Source: Gammaproteobacteria bacterium (GTDB lineage Bacteria > Pseudomonadota > Gammaproteobacteria > SZUA-229). Taken from it: a DNA stretch of 48,653 nucleotides. Shown piece by piece: positions 27,120 to 35,459 of this stretch. The position numbers were made by a program, and so were the translations under genes. The notes under the pieces were generated by a model that was not told the origin of the DNA, did no database searches, and worked only from the letters and a program-made list of their open reading frames with translations. Within the stretch, counting starts at the first letter, position 1, and every line of letters starts with the position of its first letter. The stretch is from the NCBI GenBank assembly GCA_029882355.1, contig JAOUKV010000024.1, positions 1 to 48,653 on the forward strand, given 5' to 3'.

Positions 27120-27689
27120 ATGACTAAAATTAAAAGTTGTGTTCGTTGTCAGAAAGACTTTGAATGCAAAGATGATAACATTAAAAATTGTCAGTGTGCA
27201 TTGGTAGAATTGCAACAATACCAGCGTGATAATATATCTAAGCAGTATGATGATTGTCTGTGCGCAAGCTGCCTTGAACAGCTACGCATTGAATACAAGA
27301 TTAATGCTCAAATATCAGTTGATCAATTTATTGATTTATTACTTCGTTCCACTCTATCAGAGCGGCGACCCATAGATGATCATGAATGCCTACAAGGTAT
27401 GGTTAATAATAGCAATTTAATGATTACGGCCTGGGATGGTGAAAAGCTGATTGGAATTGCTCGCTCTATGACAGATTTTCACTATGCATGTTATCTGTCT
27501 GATCTTGCCGTTGATAAGCAATATCAAAATACTGGAGTGGGTAGAAAGTTGCAGCTTGTTACCCAGGATCAGTTAGGAGAAAAATGTAAGTTAATATTAA
27601 TTTCCGCACCCGATGCTAATTCTTATTATGAGCATATTGGCTACACGAATAACCAAAGATGCTGGGTGCTTGATAGTAAGCAAAAATAA
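27120..27689 (+). CDS. fusion of a cysteine-rich CWC-like domain and a GNAT acetyltransferase
   Basis: A 189-residue two-part protein. Residues 1-55 have the pattern of the small Cys-rich CWC family: CVRCQKDFEC (Cys7, 10, 16), NCQCA (Cys24, 26) and CLCASCLEQL (Cys46, 48, 51), eight Cys that could bind zinc. Residues 65-185 are a GNAT domain with a beta strand ITAWDGEKLIGIARS, the strand YLSDLAVDKQYQ and an acetyl-CoA loop QNTGVGRKL near 136-143, ending SYYEHIGYTN. Cys-rich CWC proteins are normally free-standing, about 60-70 residues. The substrate is unknown. The gene follows the SulP gene by 92 bases and converges on regA with 10 bases between stops. Confidence 0.75.
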   Translation: MTKIKSCVRCQKDFECKDDNIKNCQCALVELQQYQRDNISKQYDDCLCASCLEQLRIEYKINAQISVDQFIDLLLRSTLSERRPIDDHECLQGMVNNSNLMITAWDGEKLIGIARSMTDFHYACYLSDLAVDKQYQNTGVGRKLQLVTQDQLGEKCKLILISAPDANSYYEHIGYTNNQRCWVLDSKQK

Positions 27690-27699
27690 GATTGATTTT

Positions 27700-28266
27700 T
27701 TAATTCCTAACCGGGTATTTCGCCAGCTTACGTTGCAGTGTACGACGATGCATATTGAGCCTTCTCGCTGTTTCTGAAATATTGCCTTCGCATTCTGTTA
27801 ATACTTTGTGTATATGTTCCCATTCAACCTGGCCTACAGATAAAGGTTTAGATCTTATCGGTGTTTCTTTGTCACCTTCGGTGCGATAGAAAGCTTCAAC
27901 GATACCATCAGCATCTGCAGGTTTTGCCAGATAGTGTATAGCCCCCAATTTGATTGCTTCAACTGCTGTTGCGATTGACGCATAACCGGTGAGTACCACT
28001 ATGCGTGTATGTTCATCCTGTCGTTTTAATTCACTAACCATTTCAAGGCCAGATTTTCCCGGCATTTTTAAATCAACAACAGCAAATTCTGGTGGTTCTT
28101 TTTTTGCCTGCATAATACCATCATCAACGTTGTGCGCTGTGCTAACGGTATAGCCTCGTTTAGTTAGTGCTTCAGCAAGCACTTCACAGAATACTATGTC
28201 GTCATCGACAATTAGCAAACTGGGCTGGTCGGTCTGACCTTGTTGTATATTTTCGTGCTCGGTCAT
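27700..28266 (-). CDS. regA: RegA/PrrA/ActR family response regulator
   Basis: A 188-residue response regulator. The receiver domain has the acidic pocket DDD (residues 21-23), the phospho-acceptor Asp65 in VVDLKMPGKSG, and Lys115 in YLAKPADAD. The C-terminal Fis-like helix-turn-helix, EGNISETARRLNMHRRTLQRKLAK, is nearly the sequence shared by RegA, PrrA and ActR. These regulators control photosynthesis, respiration, carbon and nitrogen fixation genes in response to redox state. It lies immediately downstream of regB, with no gap. Confidence 0.93.
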   Translation of the reverse strand: MTEHENIQQGQTDQPSLLIVDDDIVFCEVLAEALTKRGYTVSTAHNVDDGIMQAKKEPPEFAVVDLKMPGKSGLEMVSELKRQDEHTRIVVLTGYASIATAVEAIKLGAIHYLAKPADADGIVEAFYRTEGDKETPIRSKPLSVGQVEWEHIHKVLTECEGNISETARRLNMHRRTLQRKLAKYPVRN

Positions 28267-29529
28267 TTAGCTAGATAATTTTATTGTAGATAAAGGAAGA
28301 TTAATTTGGCATTTAACGCCACCGCCTTCGCGGTTGTATATACGAACTTCACCGCCCAGTCGTTCGAGTGTGGTGTAGGTTAGAAACAAGCCTAAGCCCA
28401 TACCGTCCTGTTTGGTGCTCATAATCGTTTCACCCGCCTTCTCTTCAAGCTCAGGTGAGAGGCCATGACCACGATCTGAGACAATCAGTATTAATTCCTG
28501 ATCACTCCATTGTCCCTCAACTTCGACATTGTCAGGTGAGGCATCGGCAGCATTGTTCAAAATATTGAGTAGCGCCTGATCTAATGTTTGATCAACAACA
28601 ATGCTAGGGGCAGGTTGGGAGCCATTAAAATCAGACTGAACAACAACATCGCTACGTGATTGTTGCCAGCGCCCTAAAAGATTTAAAAGATAGTCGTCCA
28701 GTTTTGAGACACTGCCCGACTCTGCGCGAATTCCACCTGATGCAGCCGAGATAGAACCCAGTATTGTTTTGCAACGAGCAACCTGTCCTTGCAGGGTACT
28801 GAGTTTTGATGCTGATAATGGCGTGTCCGGTGTTAAATCTTTGAGCAGGATCGCCATGGTTGAAAGTGGTGTGCCCAGTTCATGCGCAGCACCGGCTGCC
28901 AGGGTTCCGAGTGCCAGTATATGTTCATGCTTCAAGTGTTTTTCACGTAGATCGGCAATCTTTTTGTTTTGACGTTGTACCGTGATCGCCATGCGAGCTG
29001 TAAATCCTGCGACCAATAGTGCACTAAAGATAAAGCCTAGCCACATACCCACAACATGCAGTCTGAATCCATCACCATGCATATTGTGTGTTTCAGGAAA
29101 TGGGATGTAAAAAAACAATAATAGTGAATAACAGCCGATAGTCAAAGCCACCATCACCCAGGCATACCAGCCATATAAGGTGGCGGCGGTTAGTACCAGA
29201 GGTAATAAAAATAATGGCGCGAATGGATTGGTAGAACCGCCAGAGTAATAAAGTAAAGAAGTGAGAACAAATACATCAATGATCAATTGAGCAAACAGCT
29301 CATTATTAGAAACCGGTAATGGTATGCGTAAGCGAACAAGGCTAGCGATGCTGATCGTGAAAGTCAGCGATAAAATAACTGTAATAGGAAATATTGGCAG
29401 TTCGACGTGTAGATAGGTAGTGGTTAACCAGACCGCAACTATGGCACCTAGCAGAACGATTAATCTCAGCCAGATAATACGCCGGACATTGATATTGTTT
29501 CCAGGGGTGTTGAGTTGTTCATTTAACAT
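28267..29529 (-). CDS. regB: RegB/PrrB/ActS family redox-sensing histidine kinase
   Basis: A 420-residue kinase with six membrane helices (about 20-185). The quinone-site heptapeptide GGSTNPF is at residues 97-103. The phospho-acceptor His216 is in GAAHELGTPLSTMA, and the redox-active cysteine is Cys253 in ARCKTIL, as in RegB. The ATPase has DNVEVEGQ, SDRGHGLS and GMGLGLFLT motifs. It should autophosphorylate under reducing conditions and signal to RegA. The ATG has no visible ribosome site, and a TATAAA sits only 9-14 bases upstream, so the mRNA may be leaderless. It diverges from the exbB-tonB operon. Confidence 0.93.
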   Translation of the reverse strand: MLNEQLNTPGNNINVRRIIWLRLIVLLGAIVAVWLTTTYLHVELPIFPITVILSLTFTISIASLVRLRIPLPVSNNELFAQLIIDVFVLTSLLYYSGGSTNPFAPLFLLPLVLTAATLYGWYAWVMVALTIGCYSLLLFFYIPFPETHNMHGDGFRLHVVGMWLGFIFSALLVAGFTARMAITVQRQNKKIADLREKHLKHEHILALGTLAAGAAHELGTPLSTMAILLKDLTPDTPLSASKLSTLQGQVARCKTILGSISAASGGIRAESGSVSKLDDYLLNLLGRWQQSRSDVVVQSDFNGSQPAPSIVVDQTLDQALLNILNNAADASPDNVEVEGQWSDQELILIVSDRGHGLSPELEEKAGETIMSTKQDGMGLGLFLTYTTLERLGGEVRIYNREGGGVKCQINLPLSTIKLSS

Positions 29530-29570
29530 TGCGGTAGTTTATAGCTTTTGTGTTTATTCATAAATGAGCT

Positions 29571-29600
29571 GCGACAATTTGTCGCGCGACACTGTGTCAC
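29571..29600. promoter_or_regulatory. two tandem RegA/PrrA-like binding sites
   Basis: GCGACAATTTGTCGC (29571-29585) is a perfect GCGAC-N5-GTCGC dyad. It is followed without a gap by GCGACACTGTGTCAC (29586-29600), the same dyad with one change. RegA/PrrA sites are described as GCGNC/GNCGC half-sites with variable spacing. The pair lies 42 bases upstream of regB and 83 bases upstream of the divergent exbB start, suggesting autoregulation and joint control of the TonB operon. Confidence 0.6.
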
Positions 29601-29682
29601 ATTTTAGCGTGTGCTTATATTCGATAGGATTAGGTTTCAGCAAGTTACCAATGACACAGTAATATTTTTTGTGATTAAGTTT

Positions 29683-30318
29683 ATGAGTGTACCCGAAATT
29701 TTCAGTAAAGGTGGGCCAGTTGTCTGGATACTACTAGCCTATTCGATAATTGCTTTTGCCATCGTCTTAGAACGTTATCTGCATTTCTTTCGTATTGGCA
29801 GATTACCACAGGCTTTTTCCAGTGATATGGAGCATGCCTCTAAAGTTGAGGATGTGCAATCATTGATCAAAGGCCTACGCGGTCCTGAAGTTGCTGTCCT
29901 TAGGGGCCTGTTACATGCACATAAGCAGGGCGTTCTTGATCTGGTGCGCGTGGCATCACGTATTGGTTCCTGGGAACTACAACGACTGCAAAAGGGTTTT
30001 CGTACACTGAGTATTTTAGGTGATACTGCACCATTGCTAGGCCTGTTTGGCACCATTACCGGCATGATCAAGGCCTTCATGGTGATTGATGAAATGGGCG
30101 GCAAAGTTGATGCGCAGATGCTGGCGGGTGGTATTTGGGAAGCCATGCTGACGACGGGTGTAGGTCTGGCGGTAGCATTGCCCATCCTGTTTTTATTGCA
30201 CTGGTTAGAGGGGCGTGCAGAACGTCATCGTCATGCGATGCAAAATTATGCCTCCATGTTGATTGAGACACTGCCGCATAAAAATACTCTCGCTGTCATT
30301 GAAAACGTTGAGCCATAG
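29683..30318 (+). CDS. exbB: MotA/TolQ/ExbB proton channel family protein, second copy
   Basis: A 211-residue ExbB-type protein beginning MSVPEIFSKGGPVVWILLAYS, the usual family start. An in-frame GTG at 29611 would add 24 non-conserved residues and is rejected. Three membrane segments are visible, including DTAPLLGLFGTITGMIKAF and GGIWEAMLTTGVGLAVALPI. It begins the operon exbB-exbD-tonB-receptor-BNR-thioredoxin and provides the proton channel for that TonB. It differs clearly from the copy at 8063. Confidence 0.9.
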   Translation: MSVPEIFSKGGPVVWILLAYSIIAFAIVLERYLHFFRIGRLPQAFSSDMEHASKVEDVQSLIKGLRGPEVAVLRGLLHAHKQGVLDLVRVASRIGSWELQRLQKGFRTLSILGDTAPLLGLFGTITGMIKAFMVIDEMGGKVDAQMLAGGIWEAMLTTGVGLAVALPILFLLHWLEGRAERHRHAMQNYASMLIETLPHKNTLAVIENVEP

Positions 30319-30332
30319 TAAGGGCTATCACT

Positions 30333-30734
30333 ATGGAATTTGAAGGTCTTACCTCCAGACACAAAACGCCCAACCTGACACCATTAATCGATATTGTGTT
30401 TCTGTTACTGGTTTTTTTCATGTTGACCGCTCACTTTGTTAAAGACCAGTCGCTGGACATAAATTTACCTGAAGCAAATAGTGCCACCAATCTTGAAGAT
30501 CAGGGTGCGCTAGAAATAGTCATTAATGATAATGACGACATATTAATAGACAAAAAAATCATTAAATCTGATGAGCTGGCGGTAGTCTTACAACAATCTT
30601 TGCAAGCTCGATCTAACAAGCAGGTGGTCTTGCACGGTGACAAAAGTTCGAAACTGGACTCAACCGTAAAAGTAATGGATGCGGCACGAAAGGCAGGTGC
30701 CGAATCACTGGATATCATTACAGACCAGCCATGA
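30333..30734 (+). CDS. exbD: ExbD family biopolymer transport protein, second copy
   Basis: A 133-residue protein with the membrane helix LTPLIDIVFLLLVFFMLTAHF near residues 16-36 (the Asp is the proton carrier) and a periplasmic domain with VVLHGDKSSKLDSTVKVMDAARKAG. Its stop overlaps the tonB start (ATGA), so exbD and tonB are translationally coupled. It forms the ExbB-ExbD motor for the adjacent TonB. Confidence 0.92.
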   Translation: MEFEGLTSRHKTPNLTPLIDIVFLLLVFFMLTAHFVKDQSLDINLPEANSATNLEDQGALEIVINDNDDILIDKKIIKSDELAVVLQQSLQARSNKQVVLHGDKSSKLDSTVKVMDAARKAGAESLDIITDQP

Positions 30735-31369
30735 TGCTCAATAACGTCACAGCAGATCAAGGTATTAACATGGGCGCAATAGCGATTTCGGTGTTGCTGC
30801 ACCTGATCTTGTTTGTGCAACTGACAGACACCGCCATGAGTAGTCAGGCACAGGCACCAAATTTTTCTACCCGAATCTCACTGAACTTGATGCAGCCTGC
30901 CAAACAACCGCCTCAACTGGTTAAGGCAGATATGCCACCACCTGAACCGGCACACAAGCCCAAGGCAGAATCAAAGCCAACGAAAAAACCAGAAGTAATC
31001 AAAACAGAATCTCCAGTGATTCCTGAGCTGGCAGTCGCTTCTAAAGTGGCAGAACAAGTTCAACGCGGCCAGGCCAAAGATGCAGCGCCGATTAGGAAAC
31101 ATTATTTAAATAACCTGCTGACCTATATTGAAGGTCATAAATATTATCCACAGTCAGCACGTAGTCGTGGCATCAAAGGCAGTATCGATGTGACTTTTGA
31201 ATTGTTGAATAACGGTGGCATTAATAATTTAAAAGCTAGCGGCGGCCCACTAATTTTACGTAAAGCTGCCGAGCAGGCGATTGCCAGTGCCTTGCCGTTT
31301 CCAGTTCCACCAACAGAAGTTAATTGTCCCTTGCAGGTGAGTTATGCCATGCAGTTTCAATTGAATTAA
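30731..31369 (+). CDS. tonB: TonB family energy transducer
   Basis: A 212-residue TonB. It has one N-terminal membrane helix (GAIAISVLLHLILFVQL) with the conserved His, a proline/lysine-rich periplasmic spacer (about residues 60-100) and a C-terminal TonB domain with YIEGHKYYPQSARSRGIKGS, then VTFELLNNGGINNLKASGG and LPFPVPP. It carries proton-motive energy from ExbBD to the outer-membrane receptor encoded 62 bases downstream. It is slightly short for the family, as expected of a dedicated TonB. Confidence 0.93.
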   Translation: MMLNNVTADQGINMGAIAISVLLHLILFVQLTDTAMSSQAQAPNFSTRISLNLMQPAKQPPQLVKADMPPPEPAHKPKAESKPTKKPEVIKTESPVIPELAVASKVAEQVQRGQAKDAAPIRKHYLNNLLTYIEGHKYYPQSARSRGIKGSIDVTFELLNNGGINNLKASGGPLILRKAAEQAIASALPFPVPPTEVNCPLQVSYAMQFQLN

Positions 31370-31431
31370 TAAGTAATTTTTATAGAGTATTTAACTATTT
31401 GTTTTTTAAAAATAATAATGAGGAATATGAA

Positions 31432-33561
31432 ATGAAATTGATGCCCTTAACCGCAACATTGTCAGCGGTTCTATCACTTGGAACTGTTACTGCGGTCTAT
31501 GCGGAAGAAGCAGCAGTTGAACAGGAAAACCTTGGCGAGATAACAGTCACAGGAACTCGGGAAAAAACGCTCAAAGCAGAAACACCAGCGACTGTTGGTA
31601 CGGTTGATAGCGAAGAAATCGCCAATGTTAAACCTTCACATCCTTCAGAAATTATGAGTCGCATTCCCGGTGTGCATATTAATGTAACAGGCGGTGAAGG
31701 CCATATGACTGCGATTCGACAGCCTTTAAGTACTTCACCTTTATATCTTTATTTAGAAGATGGTATTCCAACACGCTCAACTGGTTTCTTTAATCACAAT
31801 GCTATGTATGAAGTTAATGTACCTCAGGCCGGCGGCATTGAAGTTAATAAGGGTCCCGGTACCGCCTTATATGGAAGTGATGCCATTGGTGGTGTCATCA
31901 ATGTTTTGACTCGTCCATCACCGACGGAGGCTGAAGCTGAAATTAATCTGGAAGGCGGTGCAAACGGCTGGCAGCGCGTTTTGTTAACCGGTGGTAATAG
32001 TAACGATACCGATGGCTTTCGTGCTGATCTTAATTTAACCCACACCGATGGCTGGCGTGATTCCACAGAATATGATCGAGTTGGTGGCATGCTGAGGTGG
32101 GATCACTCACTTGAAAGCGGCGCAACATTAAAAACAGTACTGACCACGTCGAACATCGATCAACAGACCGCAGGCAGCTCACGTCTGTTAGCTGCAGATT
32201 TTTATGATGATCCAACCATCAACTACACGCCGATTTCCTATCGAGAAGTCGAAGCTCTACGTCTTTCTACCGCTTATGAAAAGGAAAGTTCCGATAGTTT
32301 ATTGAGTATCACCCCTTTTTATCGCCACAATCGGATGGAGTACATGCCTAACTGGTCATTTGGTTACGATCCGGCAATCAAGACAACTGAAAGTGATTCA
32401 TTGGGAATGCTGGTCAAGTACCGTATGGACCTAGATGGTGACAGTAGAAGCCGTATTATTGCAGGTGTTGATTTTGACTATACACCGGGTGAACGACTTG
32501 AAAATAATATCGATGCATACAAAACGGGTGCCATCTACACTTCCTATGTTTTAGGTGAAGTCATTTATGACTACGATGTAACCTACGAAGGTATCTCGCC
32601 TTATCTACATTTCGAAACATCACCGACTGATCGTTTACGTCTCAATGCAGGATTGCGTTACGACCATATCGGTTATGACTATACGGATAACATAGCCGCT
32701 GCACCAACTTCATATTCAGTAGATTTTAATGGCAGCATCAGAAACAGAACTAACAATCGTCCAACTGATGCCGTAGTGAATTTTTCACAGCTCAGTCCTA
32801 AGCTGGGCGCGACTTATGTGTTTAGTGATGACCTGAATGGTTTTGCCTCCTATCGTCGTGCTTTCCGTGCGCCATCTGAAGGTCAGTTATTCCGCCCCGG
32901 TTCGAGTGCGGTATCGTTAGATCTTGAAGCGGTTAAGGTCGACAGTTACGAACTTGGTCTACGTGGCAAGGCGAGTAAAAGTTTTGATTACGAAATCTCG
33001 CTTTATCACATGATTAAAAAGGATGATCTGGTTACCTTCATCGATCCTGTTGACACTACCATTCGCTACACTGTGAACGCTGGCGAAACACAGCATCAGG
33101 GAATAGAGCTTGGGTTAAATAATAAACTGACTGAAGAACTTAAACTGGCGTTTAGTTATTCATACGCCAAACACACCTATGCAGATTGGGTACATTCTGG
33201 TAATGATTACACCGATAACGAAATGGCAGTAGCGCCACGTGAAATCATGAATACCCGGTTAAACTGGACACCTTCAATATTGAACGGTGGTAATGCAGAA
33301 CTTGAATGGGAACGTCTGGGTGAATACTGGATGGATAATGACAATACGTATAAATATGGTGGTCATAATCTGCTTAATTTCCGTGCAAAATATAATTTCG
33401 ATAAAAAACTGGAACTATATGGTCGTGTGATGAACCTTGCAGATAAGCTTTATGCGACAAATGCTAGCTACACTCCAGCTGGTTTTGGTCCTGAAAAATT
33501 TGAATATGCACCAGGTATGTCACGCGCTGTTTATGTGGGCGTGAATTACAATTTTTATTAA
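31432..33561 (+). CDS. TonB-dependent outer-membrane receptor
   Basis: A 709-residue receptor. The start at 31432 gives a good signal peptide (cleavage after AVYA, residue 24), and AGGAA lies 6 bases before it. A TonB box LGEITVTGT is at residues 34-42. The plug domain follows, with PSEIMSRIPGVHINVTGG, YLYLEDGIPTRS and GGIEVNKGPGTALYGSDAIG. The 22-strand barrel ends MSRAVYVGVNYNFY with the terminal aromatic. Overall it resembles receptors for metal complexes and vitamin B12 rather than SusC-type glycan receptors; the ligand is not known. It lies directly downstream of its own exbBD-tonB. Confidence 0.92.
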   Translation: MKLMPLTATLSAVLSLGTVTAVYAEEAAVEQENLGEITVTGTREKTLKAETPATVGTVDSEEIANVKPSHPSEIMSRIPGVHINVTGGEGHMTAIRQPLSTSPLYLYLEDGIPTRSTGFFNHNAMYEVNVPQAGGIEVNKGPGTALYGSDAIGGVINVLTRPSPTEAEAEINLEGGANGWQRVLLTGGNSNDTDGFRADLNLTHTDGWRDSTEYDRVGGMLRWDHSLESGATLKTVLTTSNIDQQTAGSSRLLAADFYDDPTINYTPISYREVEALRLSTAYEKESSDSLLSITPFYRHNRMEYMPNWSFGYDPAIKTTESDSLGMLVKYRMDLDGDSRSRIIAGVDFDYTPGERLENNIDAYKTGAIYTSYVLGEVIYDYDVTYEGISPYLHFETSPTDRLRLNAGLRYDHIGYDYTDNIAAAPTSYSVDFNGSIRNRTNNRPTDAVVNFSQLSPKLGATYVFSDDLNGFASYRRAFRAPSEGQLFRPGSSAVSLDLEAVKVDSYELGLRGKASKSFDYEISLYHMIKKDDLVTFIDPVDTTIRYTVNAGETQHQGIELGLNNKLTEELKLAFSYSYAKHTYADWVHSGNDYTDNEMAVAPREIMNTRLNWTPSILNGGNAELEWERLGEYWMDNDNTYKYGGHNLLNFRAKYNFDKKLELYGRVMNLADKLYATNASYTPAGFGPEKFEYAPGMSRAVYVGVNYNFY

Positions 33562-33586
33562 CCGATAATATCAACGAGAATATCAC

Positions 33587-34834
33587 ATGTACAAAGGGGC
33601 ATTACTTAGCCAGATTTTTTTAATGTTATTTGGCTTCATGGTAACAGCTGAAGCGGCGATGAAAGAACATCAGCATCATAATGCTGATATCTCAAATACA
33701 GTCTGCGATAAACAGGGTGTTATGCCATCGCTGAGCTGTGCCAATGCCCCGAGTGCTGTGTTTGATAATAACGGAAGGTTATGGCTTGCCTGGGTATTTG
33801 GTGAACATGTCTACGTCAATTATTCCGATGACAAAGGAAAAACTTACAGTCCGCCTGTAGCGGTTAACACTGTTGCCGAAAATATTTATGCCATGGGTGA
33901 GAATCGCCCTAAAATTGTTGTAACGAACAAAGGGCATATTTATATTTCCTGGACTCAAAAATTATCCAAACGCTTCAGTGGTCATATCCGTTTTAGTCGT
34001 TCGATTGATGGTGGCAAACATTTTTCTGAACCAATTACTGTTAATGATCATCTGGTTGTTACCAGTCATCGGTTCGATGCTATGGCAGTTAATGATCGTG
34101 GTGATATATATCTGGCCTGGCTGGATAAACGTGATCTATTGGCGGCAAAGAAAGCAGGGCAGCCCTACAATGGCGCGGCAGTTTATTATGCAGTTTCTAC
34201 CGATGGTGGAATCACATTTAATACTAATGAAAAAATAATCGATAACAGCTGTCAGTGTTGTCGTGTTGTCATGGCGATTGATAATGATCAACTGCCCGTT
34301 GTTTTATGGCGACATATTTTTGGCGATAATATTCGTGATCATGCCCTGGTTAAATTTGATAGCCAGTTAAAGTCAGGGAAGGTAGTGCGGGTCAGTCATG
34401 ATCAATGGCAGGTCGAAGCCTGTCCGCATCATGGTCCTGATATTTCCATCGCCGATAATGGTAGTTATCATCTCGTCTGGTTCAATAATGCCCCAGAGCG
34501 TCATGGTCTGTTTTATGCGAACACATCAGATCAGGGGAAAAATATTTCAACCGCCATCAATTTTGGTAATTACAATAAACAGGCAGCACATCCCCAGGTA
34601 TTAAGTCAGGGCAAGGCTGTCTTTATAGCGTGGAAAGAATTTGATGGCAAACAGGCAACGTTGCTAACCATGAAATCACCTGATTCAGGCAAGACCTGGT
34701 CAGAGCCGCGAGTCCTGGAAAAAACCACGGGTAATTCAGATCATCCCTTATTGATCAATGATGGCAAGAAAGTTTATGCCGTCTGGCATCGTCGCGGACA
34801 GGATTACCAGTTGTTCCCGCTCAACAATGATTAA
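33587..34834 (+). CDS. secreted BNR/sialidase-like beta-propeller protein with Cys/His motifs
   Basis: A 415-residue exported protein (signal peptide ending TAEA near residue 23) with Asp-box (BNR) repeats: YSDDKGKTYSPP, RSIDGGKHFSEP, VSTDGGITF, TSDQGKNIST and SPDSGKTWSEP. These mark a six-bladed sialidase-type propeller, but the Arg triad of true sialidases is not evident, so the enzyme activity should not be assumed. Possible metal ligands stand out: HQHH at residues 28-31, CQCC at 222-225 and ACPHHGPD around 278-284. It lies 25 bases after the receptor gene and overlaps the thioredoxin gene by 8 bases, so it probably serves the same uptake or maturation process. Confidence 0.8.
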   Translation: MYKGALLSQIFLMLFGFMVTAEAAMKEHQHHNADISNTVCDKQGVMPSLSCANAPSAVFDNNGRLWLAWVFGEHVYVNYSDDKGKTYSPPVAVNTVAENIYAMGENRPKIVVTNKGHIYISWTQKLSKRFSGHIRFSRSIDGGKHFSEPITVNDHLVVTSHRFDAMAVNDRGDIYLAWLDKRDLLAAKKAGQPYNGAAVYYAVSTDGGITFNTNEKIIDNSCQCCRVVMAIDNDQLPVVLWRHIFGDNIRDHALVKFDSQLKSGKVVRVSHDQWQVEACPHHGPDISIADNGSYHLVWFNNAPERHGLFYANTSDQGKNISTAINFGNYNKQAAHPQVLSQGKAVFIAWKEFDGKQATLLTMKSPDSGKTWSEPRVLEKTTGNSDHPLLINDGKKVYAVWHRRGQDYQLFPLNND

Positions 34835-35330
34835 GATCATGTTTCAACGAAGTGTTTTTTTGTGTCTTCTACTGTGCGCCAGTTCTTTAGTCATGGCAGC
34901 GCAAGAAGTAAATATATTCAAAGCCGGAAGCTATGCGCAATTTTTAGAACAACGGAAGAATCAGCCCTTCATGCTGGTGTTCTGGTCGCTGGATTGTCCA
35001 CCCTGTTATAAAGAACTGACAATACTGGCCGAGGAAACCAAAAATCAGCCACAACTTGATCTGGTACTGGTATCAACCGACACCACCGACGACATCAAAG
35101 AAATTCAACAGAAGTTAAATAAGTTTGGTTTTACTCAGGTTGATGCATGGGTATTTCAAAATGAACTGGCGCAGCAACTGCGTTATGAAATTGATCCCAA
35201 CTGGTACGGAGAATTACCCCGCAGTTATTTGTTCGATGCCCGGCATAAGCGGCAATCGATCTCAGGCATTCTAAAACCAGCTGTCTTGCAGCTTTGGGCT
35301 AGCCTGCAGGCTGAAACCAGTAACCAATAA
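34827..35330 (+). CDS. periplasmic thioredoxin-like protein (TlpA type)
   Basis: A 167-residue protein with a signal peptide (MFQRSVFLCLLLCASSLVMA, cleavage near residue 24) and a thioredoxin fold. The redox motif is VFWSLDCPPC (Cys57, Cys60), followed by LDLVLVSTDTTDD and the cis-Pro segment GELPRSYLFDARHK. It overlaps the BNR gene by 8 bases. The role is likely periplasmic thiol reduction, perhaps of the cysteines in the neighbouring BNR protein or its cargo. An alternative start is the ATG at 34839. Confidence 0.85.
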   Translation: MIKIMFQRSVFLCLLLCASSLVMAAQEVNIFKAGSYAQFLEQRKNQPFMLVFWSLDCPPCYKELTILAEETKNQPQLDLVLVSTDTTDDIKEIQQKLNKFGFTQVDAWVFQNELAQQLRYEIDPNWYGELPRSYLFDARHKRQSISGILKPAVLQLWASLQAETSNQ

Positions 35331-35410
35331 ATCAGCAGTTAAAAATCCTCATTTAAATACCGATATTGTCGATTTGAGAACGACTGTCATTTAATAGTCG
35401 AACCAAATTT

Positions 35411-35418
35411 GCTAGAAT
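35411..35418 (+). promoter_or_regulatory. probable extended -10 promoter of the second SulP gene
   Basis: TGCTAGAAT at 35410-35418 is an extended -10 element (TGn plus TAGAAT), about 40 bases before the start codon and followed by a GC-rich discriminator. The -35 is weak (TTTAAT, 35390-35395). A CGACT...AGTCG dyad (35381-35400) overlaps the -35 region. Confidence 0.45.
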
Positions 35419-35459
35419 GCGCCCCCATTCCCACGACGCAATAATCCCCGAGGTTTTTA

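Noticed and set aside
33587-34834. Functional sialidase
   Set aside because: Asp-box repeats alone define the propeller; the catalytic Arg triad and Tyr/Glu pair are not evident and the operon has no sialic acid genes.
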